This document shows positions 36,790 to 47,688 of a stretch of 64,000 nucleotides of DNA, piece by piece; the first letter of the stretch is position 1; each line of letters starts with the position of its first letter. The notes below the pieces were generated by a model. It saw only the letters and a list, made by a program, of their open reading frames with translations, did not search any database and was not told where the DNA came from. The position numbers were made by a program, and so were the translations under genes. The DNA is from Anastatus disparis (taxonomy: Eukaryota; Arthropoda; Insecta; Hymenoptera; Eupelmidae): positions 7,812,001 through 7,876,000 of the forward strand of contig JAFFSR010000004.1 of NCBI GenBank assembly GCA_017163975.1, in the 5' to 3' direction.

Positions 36790-37001
36790 GAATAGTATCT
36801 TTTGCCATTCTAACTTCAAAATCACAACTTCGTTGCCCTTTTTTGGTTCTCATGGCAAAAAATACGGTTCGCAACTGGTATGAAAAGGCTTTTTTACGAA
36901 ATTTACGTTATGTTACGATCCTCACCTACCGCTCGGGCCTTGAACTTTTTGTTTCGTAAATAAAGCCTTTTTATACCCCTTACGAAATGTACTATTATGA
37001 T
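36790..37001. repeat. CCTTCGGC palindrome, copy 4, full form
   Basis: It begins GCCATTCTAACTTC, runs through CAACTTCGTTGCCC, ATGGCAAAAAATACGG and AAGGCTTTTTTACGAAA, a CTCACCTACCGCTCGGGC centre, then GTTTCGTAAATAAAGCC, and ends ACGAAATGTACTATT. Confidence 0.65.
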
Positions 37002-37002
37002 A

Positions 37003-37110
37003 CAAGTGTCCTACGTGTTATTTTCTGACACGGCGAAGTTAAGCGTTTAACTTCGCCGTGCCCGGAAATGACACATAGGACACACGTATTGTACACTATT
37101 TTTTCCCACG
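37003..37110. repeat. Hairpin with GGCGAAGTTAA arms
   Basis: GTGTCCTACGTGT..CACGGCGAAGTTAA pairs with TTAACTTCGCCGTG..ACACATAGGACAC. The inner 14 bp are perfect around a short loop (near 37047). Function unknown. Confidence 0.7.
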
Positions 37111-37695
37111 TATAAGGTAAATCCGCTGCACGAAATCTGTACTCTTAAAAATCAGTATTAAACAAAACCTACGCACTCCACGAATGATAATTCAAATAAA
37201 AAAACGAAAATTTTGTATTAGTAAAACTAATTATTCCGCAAATGATAAACCGAAAAATAAGCAAAAACTGTACTTTAGCAAAACAAGATACTCCACGAAT
37301 AATAAATCAAAAAAAGAAACCAAAATAATTTAAAAAATATATTTAAAACGTGAAATTATATTAAATAATTATTATCACTAATATTTTATTTAACTTGATA
37401 TAAATGCAAACTAAATACTACACAAACTGAAAAAACTTGTTGGTTTTTTAGAAATACATACACATCCACATATACACATACAAGGGTAAGCTAAGCCGAA
37501 TGTAAAGCAACTAATTCATTGTTCATGTATGCATATCTCTCATTCCATTAGTTCGTAAGCGTATGTACATCATACACACATTTGTTTTGTCAAAGTGAAA
37601 TACGTGTACAGAATTCACAAGAATCGTCATTTACACCCTGCCAGAAAATACAATATAGGACACGTAAAAGCGAACGCTACAAGCGGATTTAGCGC

Positions 37696-37902
37696 ACACA
37701 GTGTTAGAATAGTACATTTCGTAACGGGTATGAAAAGGCTTTATTTATGAAACAAGAAGTTTACGGCCCGAGCTGAAGGCGATGGTCGTAACGATTTTTG
37801 TAAAAAAGTCTTTTCGTACGAGTTGCGAACGGTATTTTTTGCCATGAGATCTAAAAAAGAGCAACGAAGTTGCGATTTTGAGGTTAGAATGGCAAAAAAA
37901 CA
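37696..37902. repeat. CCTTCGGC palindrome, copy 5, inverted full form
   Basis: The reverse orientation of copy 4: it begins AATAGTACATTTCGTAACGG, passes GCCCGAGCTGAAGGCGATGG, and ends GAGGTTAGAATGGCAAAA. Confidence 0.65.
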
Positions 37903-38150
37903 TTCCAATACTTTATAGAAAAAATCTTTTTATGTGTGAAAATTACTCAGTTTTCGGTTATAAAACATGAAAAAATTTTAATTAAAAAATATTAAGAATG
38001 TACTTTTCGAGTTATAACAGATTTTATAACTTATCAAGGTAAAAATTTTGGAAAATCTGACTTAATTATTGGAAAGCTGAGAAAAAATACAGTGAAAATA
38101 CTTATTTAATATTTTTTTCAAGTACAATTTATTATATATATATGTTATAC

Positions 38151-39065
38151 ACGTAACTTGGGTGTACAAAAGATGAATACGAACAAGACTAATGTTTGTA
38201 GCTTGAGCAGTAGTCGAGACTGGATTCAGAATCCTTCGTATGTCCATGTTACGTAGATGATTTTATGACCCTGTAGAACGTAAAAAAAACTGCACGAATG
38301 TTATTGAAAAATTAATAATAACATTTATTTATTTTCATTTTTAATATTTTTCGTATTATTCAATTCATTATTGTTTTACTAACTACAAAAATAATAGTTT
38401 ATTACTAAAAAGTAACCGGAAATTTGTAACGACCAAAAAAGTAAACATTTCATGGGATACATACATCCTACTGATAGACTAAGGATATTCATAAGATAGT
38501 TAACTTTCTAAAATAACAGACTGTGCATCACACTAAAAGAAATACTACGCAATCATGAAACATATTGTAATAAATGGAAAATAAAACTTTCTCAAAAACT
38601 GTCAAGGTATTAAGTATTTTATATAATTATTATTCATATTTTATTACCTTTATCTTTGCTTTACATAGAATCACTCATCGCAGCTATAGATATATTACAG
38701 TATAATAAATCACAATCCAGTAATCTTTATAAAAGTTTTTAAATATCATTCACATTTTATCTCATTTGTAAATTTATATTAAAAGATCAAATATGAATAA
38801 TGTGTTCTGATATTACTGAATAAGATTCTGTTTAATTTTGAAATTAAACCTTAGAGTATTTATGTGTTTGAAAAATTTGATAACTTAAACCGTTTGTGTT
38901 CCTTTTAAAAAATTTTGTAACATTCACAACAGTTTTCCAGAAAAATGTTTGATATTTTAAGAAAGAAGAATGTCCAGAATATGTCTTTAAGAATCCTTGA
39001 AAGTGTGACCTCTCTGAACTAGACCATTGTAAAAAAAATGAAAAAATATGAATTAAAAAAATATT
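38151..39065. other. AT-rich unassigned stretch
   Basis: No coding, repeat or inverted structure that I can support. Confidence 0.25.
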
Positions 39066-40130
39066 AAGCCCTCTCAAATGGTGGGAAGGTGGTCAAAAAG
39101 CCTTCAAAGATTAAAAGTTCGATTGTTCCTTTACTGCAACAAATTTGATTCAATTGTTATAAATAAAAGACGTCTTCAGGCAAATGTTGATGCCTGGAAA
39201 ACAGTATAAAGGGATTAAAATCAATAATATTTTGTAAATCGGAGATTACAATAATATATATTTATTTAAATAAATTCAAGAAAAAAGCCTTTGAGTTTAC
39301 AAGTCTGACTAGTCCCGAAATAATCTACTGCTAAAGAAATTTTTTTTAAAAATAATTAATGAAATCGTTTCCAACTCTGGTAGAAATTGAAACGTTTTTT
39401 TTAAAACATTTTATGACCAGTAGAAATTGAAACGATTTTTTTCCATTTTATAGCCATTTCTTTGATATTAATATTACTAATTGACATAAATTGTTATATA
39501 CACCATTTTTTATGTTCACATTTCTACCAGGGGACTGCATAAATTTTATTCGATTTTCATAAATAAAAAACGACTTTAGGCAAAAATTGGTAGTTGAAAA
39601 ATCATATGAAGAAGTTAAAATGGTCAATATTCTGTAAGGTAGATGTTATAACAAAATAATATTCAATAAAAATAATTATTTTTATTAAAAACTATTTCAA
39701 TCGTGAAATACTTTTATTAAATACCATTTGAGTTATGAAATTGTATTTAAAAATATAGTTCCAAAGGACCTCCGAGTCTTGATGAGTCTTATTTGATTCA
39801 TATAAATAGGAAACGTTATTGACAAAAACTGGTCGTGCAAAAACTGTACAAAGAGTTTGAAATCGCCCATTTTTATTGAATATTATTTTAATTGTTAAAA
39901 CATTCGCCTTACAGAATATTAACCATTTTAACTCCTTCATATGGTTTTCCAGCTACCAATTTTCGCTTAAAGTTGTTTTTTATTTATCAAAGTCGAATAA
40001 AATTTATTGCGATAGGGAACGATTTTATTATTATTTTTAATTTCTTTAGCAGTAGATCATTCCTGGACTAGTCAGACTTGCGAACTTTAAACGCTTTTTT
40101 CACCACTTTCTCACTACTTGAGAGGGCTAT
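39066..40130. mobile_element. About 1-kb foldback with internal sub-repeats
   Basis: GCCCTCTCAA at the left end pairs with TTGAGAGGGC at the right. ACAAGTCTGACTAGTCC near 39299 pairs with GGACTAGTCAGACTTGCG near 40065, and ATCTACTGCTAAAGAAATT pairs with AATTTCTTTAGCAGTAGAT. The loop holds diverged direct and inverted repeats of an ATAAATAAAARACG...GGCAAAAATTGG block. The left outer arm is interrupted by one such block (39110-39290). Confidence 0.6.
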
Positions 40131-41558
40131 ATTTTTGTTTAAATAATATTTTTTATGCTCTTATACGTTAATTAAACAAAAAAAAACGTGACTTAAATTT
40201 ATCTTGGACACTTCTCTTTTATATCCATTTTTAATATAATTTAGTTTAAAAAATTTGATGTTTTAAAAACTTTTGTAAAAGATATCGAGGTTAAAGCTAT
40301 TTTAAAAATATTTATTATTTCTGAATTTATATAAAACAAATATTTACATTAAGTTGATTCGTATTTATTTCAGTGATAATATTAGTAAGTGTAGCGTCAA
40401 CTACATCGAAATATGAAATTTTCGTTGTCTTATTTCAAAGTGAAACTTTGAAATGAATTTAATTTTTTGAATGCGAAATTAACCTATTTTTTAACTAACA
40501 CAATTTTCCCCTTTTTAGCAAATCTAAATTTTAATCTGAATTTAACACAAAATATAAAAATTGATTTTACATTTACCATATACAAACTAAAGAATTTAAT
40601 TTTGACTTTACTTTAAATTTAATTAATTTAACTGTGACTTTATTTGTTGAGAAACTAAAATTTACTATTTAGAATTTCAATGAATTTACTAACACAACAC
40701 TATTGGAATTTAAGATTTTACACTAGTTGAACTTTATTATTTTATGAATTCACTGCACTATAATGAAAAGAAAGGTTGAAATGAATTTAACTCAATTTGA
40801 GGGAAAAAGCCTTAAAGGCATAAAAAACCCTTTTATTAAATCTTACACTGCACTAACTTACAAGTTGAGATTAAATGAGAATTTACGCACGAATATTACG
40901 CTCGCAGGTACACGCGTGTAACCTTGTGATTTTCTGTGTTTAGTGTGAGTGCAACTAACGTGAAGACGTTGTTGGCTTGGTGACTTCAGAAGTCGTTAAT
41001 GCGTACGCGCACGGCTTTGTTTTATGGTGTGTATCTGTTCGTTAGAGAACGAATGCGATTGATTATGAATCAGCTCTTTAGTACAAGAGCAGCCCTTTAG
41101 TACAAAGGCAAGAGTTGTTAATTGTAAGCGTAAGTGGCGCTCGGTCGACAGAGAGAGATATTGCGTGTTAGGCGGCTGACTCTGAACTGGGCTGAATTGA
41201 CGCGTGTCTCTACCTTTATACTTTGACAAAAAGCTGTTCCGAACGTCTTAGAATTTGACAAACTTAAGGTTTGCGTTATCTCTCTGTGCCGGCCGCGCGC
41301 CCTTCGGGAGAGCTGTTTTTAAGAAAATGTGTTTAACGAACTTTTTGTTCGTAGAAACGTGGTGCGACGCAACAGTAAGCTTGATGAGAGGTCCTTTTAA
41401 CATAATATTCGTATCCTTAAAGTCGATTTCCTTCATTAATAAAAAAGCTCTCCCATCTATTAAGTTTTCTATAATAAAAAAAATTACGAATCAAAAAGAT
41501 TTAAAAAAAAGGTTTTTAAAAGTATCGACTGTAATCAGTTATATTTTTTATTAATAAA
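40131..41558. other. Unassigned stretch with a GC-elevated 3' half
   Basis: 40131-40850 is AT-rich. 40860-41390 is clearly more GC-rich (GTACACGCGTGTAACC, GCCGGCCGCGCGCCC), with composition like the probable LTR at 16521-18667. I found no matching ends or target duplication, so an LTR fragment is only a possibility. The short ORFs here are not convincing. Confidence 0.3.
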
Positions 41559-41656
41559 CCCTGGTAGAAAATTTGTCTAGTTTTATCGAGGCCTCGATTA
41601 TTTAACATACAAAACTAGACAGATCTAGACAGATCTAGAGTAAATTTCTACCAGGG
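41559..41656. mobile_element. Small CCCTGGTAGAAA foldback
   Basis: CCCTGGTAGAAAATTTGTCT at the left end and AAATTTCTACCAGGG at the right end are inverted. The loop has the palindromes CGAGGCCTCG and a tandem CTAGACAGAT. The ends match those at 56802-56972. 41657-42156 is AT-rich and unassigned. Confidence 0.65.
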
Positions 41657-42156
41657 AAGACACAAATATTTATGAGTATGACCGTGCTAATAACTCTACA
41701 ATGTATCGCTAATCTAAGAAAACTATAAAAAAATAATCTCAAAAAAGTTTTTGTCATATTGATAAAAAATTTTCAAATAAATTTTGTGGCAATGAGATTT
41801 TGACTAAAAAAGGCTTTTATGATTCATGTTAAATATCAAAGAAAGTTTGGAATGGCTTATATAACTAAAAAGAACTTTTTGTGTAAATATTGAAGATAAG
41901 AACTATGAAGTAAGTCATTTAGAGTACAAAATCATTTTATTTTGTTAATAATTAATATGGAAAAGTTGATTATAATTATAAAGGTTAAAGTCCGTTTCAT
42001 TCAAGTTAAATTTTGAATGGAAATTCGGAAGCTGTAAATTAGAATTGCCTCACGAAGAAAGTGGAAGCTTCCACAACACATTAATAAAAATTATAATGAT
42101 AACGTTAAGAAATAGAAATACTAATAAAAAATTATAATATAATTGAATTGTTTACA

Positions 42157-42482
42157 ATAATATAATAATAATAATAATTTTTTTTTTTTAATAAAAAAGA
42201 TTAATATATAAAGGATATTGTCCTCTATATGATTAACCTTTTTTATATGATGATGTCGAGGGAGTCCAGCCCGGTACCCGTTTAACACATTACATTAGAC
42301 TAGACTGTCAGACCCACCATACCGAAAACTTTGACTACCGATGGATGGTCAGCTACTTTTGTGACCAACAATCAACCGATACCTAATGAAATCGGATTTT
42401 TTAAGAGTCGCGATATAAATGGCACATACGCTAATTTTCTTTCGAAAAAAAGTTAGAGGTACCTGGCCAGGAACCTATATAT

Positions 42483-42484
<2 letters not shown>
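42157..42484 (-). mobile_element. Element E: 3' fragment of a third retrotransposon (candidate)
   Basis: On the plus strand, (TAA)n at 42157-42177 and T12 at 42178-42189 form an oligo(A)-(TTA)n tail like those of elements A-D. They end a 295-bp sequence (42190-42484) that abuts the oligo(A) tail of element A. It contains no ORF and no similarity I can see to the other two families. It is called an element only from the tail and position. Confidence 0.4.
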
Positions 42485-42513
<29 letters not shown>

Positions 42514-43173
42514 CTATTGGTTGAACGAATAAAATCTGCTGTCAGACCGCCGTCAGTTCGCTGGGCTCGGATATATCCGGGAACAGAGTACAGACGGTTG
42601 AGAGGGGTTCTAGATAAACTAGCAAACCTCTAAAATTACGCGATCCTCATGCCTGTCTAATGATAGCAAAAAAATGCAGTCACTGGACGTGCAAGAGATT
42701 CTCCAATCATCACTCACGGCGTTTGTTCCACCCCGGAAACTGTTTATCACATTACTTCAGGGTGGCACCGCGTTCTAAGTCTTTTGTACCTTTTCCTTCT
42801 GACTTCTTCTGTAAATATACAGATTTCCAATAATATAGATCTATGCCTAATAAGCAACATGATTTAAAAGGCTATCTTCTGCCTGGCGATCGGCTCTGTA
42901 AAGGGGAGCATAAATCGATCGCATATATATGGTATGGTATGGACTGGCTCTGTAAAGGAGCAAAATCAGTCCATAATTTTCTCTTCAGTCTTGATTCTCC
43001 TGTTCTAAGATGGATCTTATGCCTCTTGTGGGGCTATCCTCTCTACCGCGTCTGACTCATACTAACATTCAATCTCGCGCTTATTTACAACGACACTCAT
43101 TCATACCACAGCTAAAGCTGGCGCTTTTGCTGCTATCTCAAACATTTCCTGGGTGCACGATTCGTTCTCGTCC
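42514..43173 (-). promoter_or_regulatory. 3'UTR of element A, with structured RNA motifs
   Basis: Three structured parts are visible: two successive bulged hairpins at 42972-42941 and 42921-42887, a CCACCC..GGGTGG stem at 42765-42728, and the terminal blocks GGTCTG, GCAGATTT, CGTT and ACCA just before the A tail. In related non-LTR elements the 3' end is what the reverse transcriptase recognises; that role is inferred here. Confidence 0.6.
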
Positions 43174-46100
43174 TTAAGACGAGTCCTCGTCGTCACCCTC
43201 CGCACCCAAATCTATGGGACCGGCTACTGCCTCTAGGTTATGGTGAGGTATAAGCCTGACTCCCCGCTCCTCATTCGCACTTAGTTCGATTGCCCTATCT
43301 AAGAACGGTTTCTTCTTTCTTAGGACGCTTTCGACAAATAGTGCCATAGCGTCCCACTTTTCTTTGGCCGACAACATTTCACTGATAATGTTATCTGGCG
43401 TTAACGCTTCGAATATCCTCTCAACCTGGCGTCTTTCTTCGTTCCACTGATGGCAGACGAAAAACGTATGATACGCATCGTCGCGATCCGCGAAACAGAA
43501 GATGCAGCCCGGGCTCTGGGTCTTTCCCATTTTACTGAGATAAGCGCAGAAATACCCGTGGTTACTAAGGAACTGGGTGAGGTAATAGTTGACCTCCCCG
43601 TATCTTCTATCGACCCATGGAGCCAGCTCCCTAATGAGCACGTGTGTCCATCGGCCTTTCACCATCTGATTCCATGTTTTTTGCCAGGTTTCCATGGTCA
43701 CCTGTCTTTCTTCTTTCTGAACGATTGCAGTTCCATCTTCTGTTTTCTTCCGTTCGTAGGTTCGCTTGCGTTCCATCGCCTGTAATTCGATCGGGATGAT
43801 TCCTGCGATGACTAGCACCGCGGGTCCCGAGACAGTGCGATAGGCGCTGGTGACTCTAAGAGCCCCTCTCCTTTGAACAGAAGATAGTACGCTTCGGTGC
43901 GTCTCTTTTCTCATTTGGTTAGCCCATATTTCAGAGCCGTACAATAAGATGGACGTCGTGACTGTCATTAAAAGTCGTCGTTTGCTTGATTTCGGGCCGC
44001 TGGTATTGGCCATAAGACGACTTAACTGCAACGTTTTCTTTATCGCTTTATTAGCGACGTGTTTTAGGTGCGTCAAAAAAGTTAGTTTTGCATCTAGCTT
44101 TATGCCGAGATACGTCACCTCACTTCTTGTCTGCACCACGTTTGTGCCTACTGTCATGGGAAACTCGATGTTGATGTGTTTCCAAGTTAAGGGCACGATT
44201 TCTGTTTTGGCCATCGCTATTTCGAGACCATGCTTCACCATCCACTCGGAAATTCTTTCCATCGCCGTGTTTAGTATGTGCTGGGCAATGTTTACGTTTT
44301 TCGCGGAGATGACTAAAGCGACATCATCAGCGTACGCAAACATTTTCACCCCATCCGGCATTGCAAGTCTGAGTAATGCATCGAACAGGATGTTCCAGAA
44401 GTCTGGGCCGAAGATCGAGCCCTGTGCCACGCCTGCGCTAAGGTCTTTTTCACGCCAGCCTTCTTCTGTTTCATAGCGGAGGATACGGTTTCTCAGATAG
44501 TCTCGTATCACTCGCATAAGGTATTCTGGTACATTAAACTCTTTCAACGCAGCAAGGAGGTCAGGCCATTTTGCTGAGTTGAAAGCGTTTTTCGTATCCA
44601 GCATGACTAGAAACGCAATAAGACGGGAATGATGGTTCCCAGTCCATCCTTCTTTTGCTACCTTTACTACTTCTTCTACTGCATTTACGGTAGACCGCTT
44701 TTTCCTGAAGCCGTACTGGTTGTCAGCGAGATCGCCAGCCGCCTGTACAGCTCCTTGTAATCGCGGTTTAAGCAGCCTCTCGTATAGCTTCCCTGCTTCG
44801 TCCAACATGCAGAGTGGCCTGTGGGACGATGGATGCCGGGGATCACCTCCCTTTCCTTTGTTGATCAGCACAAGACGCGCAATCTTCCAGGGAGTGCTAA
44901 ACACACCCGTCTGGAGGCACGCGTTGTACATGTTCAACAAGAGAGATGGCGCTTTCACCGCTATGCATTTAAGGACCTCGGATGGTATTCCGTCAGGCCC
45001 AGGTGCCTTATTGTTCTTCATCGTTCTTGCAGCTATCTGTAGCTCTCCGCTTGTAAAGAGCGGGATCTCTTCTGGTTCTCCTGTATTCTCCTGTTCTTCG
45101 AGTGGTGGATGCGTAGGGAACAAGTGGTTTACGATGTTCGCCATGGTCTCTTCTTCGAATGGCAACGTGGGGGCGGCGTTAAGCTTCTTGGTCACGATCT
45201 TGTAGGCCAAGCCCCACACCTCTCTGTTGACGTCTTCGCTCAGGTCTTTCCAGCATTGTGCTTTGCTTCGATTGATCTTCTTACGAAGCTTTTTATGCAC
45301 GTCTCTGTATTGCGCAGACAAAAGATCTGCTGCTGGTGAGTTCTTCTTTCTTGCTCTCTGTGATGATCTTCTGAGACTAAGAGCTTCTGACCTCGTTCTA
45401 GCGATTTCGTCATTCCACCAATACGCTGGACGCTTATGATGTCGCGATCCCTTGCGCGGCATAGATGCATCACAGGCTCTGTGAATGAGACTCATCGTCT
45501 CTTTCACGAGAACCTCTGCAGCGTCGGCGTTTCCGGTGGCAGTTGTCGCGTCCGGTAGATAGTCTGATCCTTGCTGCAGTACTTGGACAAGTTTCTCAGA
45601 GTCCAGCTTGGCAACGTTCCATCTGACTGGTCTAGCGACATTTCGCCTCGATGATTGGGATCCATCATGGATTTGAAATGTGATGTACTGGTGGTCACTT
45701 CCATTGTATGTCTCCAGCACCTTCCAATCTGACACTTTACGTGAAAGATTTTCTGATGCAAAGGATACGTCAGGAATCGTACCGCTAGCTCCTCGTCTGA
45801 ATGTTGGAGTGTTTCCGGTGTTTAGCACTGTTAGGCCGAGTCTGTCTGCCATCTCCATGATGTATCCTCCTCTGCTGTCCTGCAGTGGCATTCCCCACTC
45901 TAACGCTTTCGCGTTAAAGTCTCCTGCGACGACGACGTCACCTTCCATTCTTCGGACAGAGTCTTCCAGCAGATCCAGACGGCGCCTAAACGTGTCTGCT
46001 GTTGAGTTTGGTGTAAAATAACAGCTCACGTATGTAACGTTTCTGCTTTTAACCCATACGAAGCCTTCTTCAGCTCCATTTGCGTCTTCTCTGATGGTCT

Positions 46101-46287
46101 TTGGGTCTACGTAAATCGCAGCAGTGCCAAGCTTGTCTCTAAACCAGGTCTTAACGGTCCAGTTTGTGTACTGCTCGCTTATCAAGAGCACATCAGCCTT
46201 TGTCTCGAATTTGATTTGAGTCAAAAGGCTGTTGGCTAGGTCGCTTCTGTGCAAGTTGGTTTGAAGGACCGTTATACGGCCCATCAT
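43174..46287 (-). CDS. ORF2 of element A: endonuclease-reverse transcriptase
   Basis: This 1037-residue intact frame makes the enzyme that nicks the target DNA and reverse-transcribes the element RNA at the nick. Residues 1-215 are an AP-like endonuclease: QTNLHRS, E38 in LLISEQ, GDFNAK (122-127) and SDH (197-199). Reverse transcriptase spans about 400-740: APGPDGIP (429-436), NQYGFRKKRST, LDTKNAFNSAKW, GVAQGSIFGP, the catalytic YADD (651-654) and YLGIKLD. A C-terminal C-x2-C-x8-H-x4-C knuckle (C929, C932, H941, C946) is typical of the R1 clade. The start codon overlaps the ORF1 stop in TAATG (46289-46285), which argues for translation by termination-reinitiation, as established for SART1. 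This copy could encode an active enzyme. Confidence 0.9.
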   Translation of the reverse strand: MMGRITVLQTNLHRSDLANSLLTQIKFETKADVLLISEQYTNWTVKTWFRDKLGTAAIYVDPKTIREDANGAEEGFVWVKSRNVTYVSCYFTPNSTADTFRRRLDLLEDSVRRMEGDVVVAGDFNAKALEWGMPLQDSRGGYIMEMADRLGLTVLNTGNTPTFRRGASGTIPDVSFASENLSRKVSDWKVLETYNGSDHQYITFQIHDGSQSSRRNVARPVRWNVAKLDSEKLVQVLQQGSDYLPDATTATGNADAAEVLVKETMSLIHRACDASMPRKGSRHHKRPAYWWNDEIARTRSEALSLRRSSQRARKKNSPAADLLSAQYRDVHKKLRKKINRSKAQCWKDLSEDVNREVWGLAYKIVTKKLNAAPTLPFEEETMANIVNHLFPTHPPLEEQENTGEPEEIPLFTSGELQIAARTMKNNKAPGPDGIPSEVLKCIAVKAPSLLLNMYNACLQTGVFSTPWKIARLVLINKGKGGDPRHPSSHRPLCMLDEAGKLYERLLKPRLQGAVQAAGDLADNQYGFRKKRSTVNAVEEVVKVAKEGWTGNHHSRLIAFLVMLDTKNAFNSAKWPDLLAALKEFNVPEYLMRVIRDYLRNRILRYETEEGWREKDLSAGVAQGSIFGPDFWNILFDALLRLAMPDGVKMFAYADDVALVISAKNVNIAQHILNTAMERISEWMVKHGLEIAMAKTEIVPLTWKHINIEFPMTVGTNVVQTRSEVTYLGIKLDAKLTFLTHLKHVANKAIKKTLQLSRLMANTSGPKSSKRRLLMTVTTSILLYGSEIWANQMRKETHRSVLSSVQRRGALRVTSAYRTVSGPAVLVIAGIIPIELQAMERKRTYERKKTEDGTAIVQKEERQVTMETWQKTWNQMVKGRWTHVLIRELAPWVDRRYGEVNYYLTQFLSNHGYFCAYLSKMGKTQSPGCIFCFADRDDAYHTFFVCHQWNEERRQVERIFEALTPDNIISEMLSAKEKWDAMALFVESVLRKKKPFLDRAIELSANEERGVRLIPHHNLEAVAGPIDLGAEGDDEDSS

Positions 46288-47688
46288 TAGCGTTTTTGTT
46301 TAAATCGGTTTAGTGTCTCGCGAAAGACTTTGCACTGACCTGACCCGGGGATGTGTTTCCGCTCTGCTGGGTCTACTTCGCGCTCAGTACATAGTATGCA
46401 CTGAGTATCAGTAGCCTTGCAGGCCGATCCCTTATGGCCGTCTTTGCCACACTTGTAGCACATCTTGCTACGGTCAGGTCCTCGGCAGTCACGTGCCTGA
46501 TGGCCGTAGTTCAGGCACCTAAAACAGCGCTGAACTCTTTGCCAACTTCTGATACGGCAGCTGGTGTAGCCGATCTTTATTTTCGTTTTTGCGAGCAAAA
46601 ACGCTGCTTGGTCTTGTCCCATCTTTACAATGGCCAAGCGAAGCGCTCTGCTGTTGGGGTTGGTTAGCGAGACACTAAACTCCCCTATTTCATTGTTGGA
46701 TTCAGTAAAGATAGCTTCAACAGCCTTCCTTACTTCATCTACTGTGGCTAGGCAGTCGATGTCTCTAATTTCAACCGCTTCCTTAGGGCACATTTCCTTT
46801 ACGCTGCCCGATTCACCGACTGTCCTTTTCAGGAAATCGCTAAAAGTCTCTAGTCCTTTAGTGGAGCCCAACTCAATTAGGACATCACCAGCCCTGGTTT
46901 TCCTAATCCCTTTGATGTTGGTCGTTGGGCTCTGATCAATAATATCCTGGCGGATACTGCTGAGAATGTCACTGTATGACTTTCCTTCTCCTGGTTTAAT
47001 AAGGACGGCGGTCGATCTTTTCTTTGTCTTCCTCTTCCTTTTTTCTTCTTCTTTGGCAGCTGTTGTGCAGGCTGCTCGGTAATGGCCGATGTTCTGGCCG
47101 CCGGTGGTTTGATGTAGGGCTGCTGCAATCGCTGCTGCTGTTGTTGCGTTCGTTGCTGCTGCTGCTGTGATTGTTGTTTCAGCTGCTGCTTTTCCTGTTT
47201 TTTCGCAGCCCTAACATCCTTACGACTCTGGACGGTCTTAAAGGACTCGTTCTCTTCTCCCTCAGCTCGGCCCTTCTAAAAAGAGCTCGCGGTTCAGAAT
47301 TATTTCCTGAATCGAGCGAGTCTTCTTTTCTGGGTCGCTTAGCTGCGGCGCTTGCCTGAGGCGTTTCGGTCACTTCCATCTGTTCAGTGACCGTTCTTGC
47401 TTCGAGCAAGCGGGAAAACTCCATCTTCATAGCATCCACGTGCTCGATGAGCTCTGGAAGGTTGTCCTTGACATCCAGGGAGATGCCGGGCATCGACTTG
47501 CAGGCTCGCTTCATCAGCATAAAGATCTCATTCATCCTCTGAGACCTCTCCTCGACTGTCAAGCAGGCGATCTCTACCCCTAACTTCGGTGGGGGATCAG
47601 CCTGCGTCATCTGGCCTTCATTTTTTGTTTGGCTATTTCTAGCTGCTTCTGTTTTGTTTTTGTTTTGGTTTTTTGTTAAGTTTGACAT
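46287..47688 (-). pseudogene. ORF1 of element A (gag-like), two frameshifts
   Basis: The ATG at 47688 opens the frame. A coherent protein needs a frame change near 47275 and another in the A-rich lysine tract near 47030-47045. In order, the pieces show a Lys/Ser-rich start, a CAG-encoded glutamine run (about 47110-47200), a basic lysine tract, a KSYSDIL segment shared in style with the other family's YADVLGKL, and three zinc knuckles: CFRCLNYGHQARDC, CYKCGKDGHKGSAC and a final CILC..H..C. This is the RNA-binding ORF1 protein of R1-clade elements. The stop TAA (46289-46287) overlaps the ORF2 ATG. The breaks may be real or assembly errors in low-complexity tracts. Confidence 0.75.

Larger units (their letters stand above)
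36550..38150. mobile_element. Foldback of the TTTGCAACTYGC type, filled with nested palindromes
   Basis: 36550-36795 and 37905-38150 are inverted relatives of the arms at 29305-30060 (for example TCAATGATGAAATCAG at the left and CTGACTTAATTATTGG at the right). Between them lie two inverted CCTTCGGC copies and a GC-rich hairpin. 37113-37695 is AT-rich filler with ACGAATGATAA-like words. Confidence 0.45.

Noticed and set aside
38062..38247. Possible missing exon of the nine-exon gene (61-residue minus-strand ORF after a CTACAG acceptor-like site)
   Set aside because: No reading frame has phases that fit both the 62337 donor and the 35278 exon, and it partly overlaps a foldback arm.
40131..41558. 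Second solo LTR
   Set aside because: Composition resembles the LTR at 16521-18667, but no TG...CA ends with flanking duplication could be found.
42843..43055. 70-residue plus-strand ORF, repeated at 51197-51409
   Set aside because: It lies antisense in the 3'UTR of the A/C retrotransposon family and overlaps the twin hairpins; its conservation only reflects the recent duplication of the element.
43450..46021. Several plus-strand ORFs of 70-175 residues across ORF2 of element A, with copies in element C
   Set aside because: Antisense shadows of the reverse transcriptase gene in a GC-balanced region.
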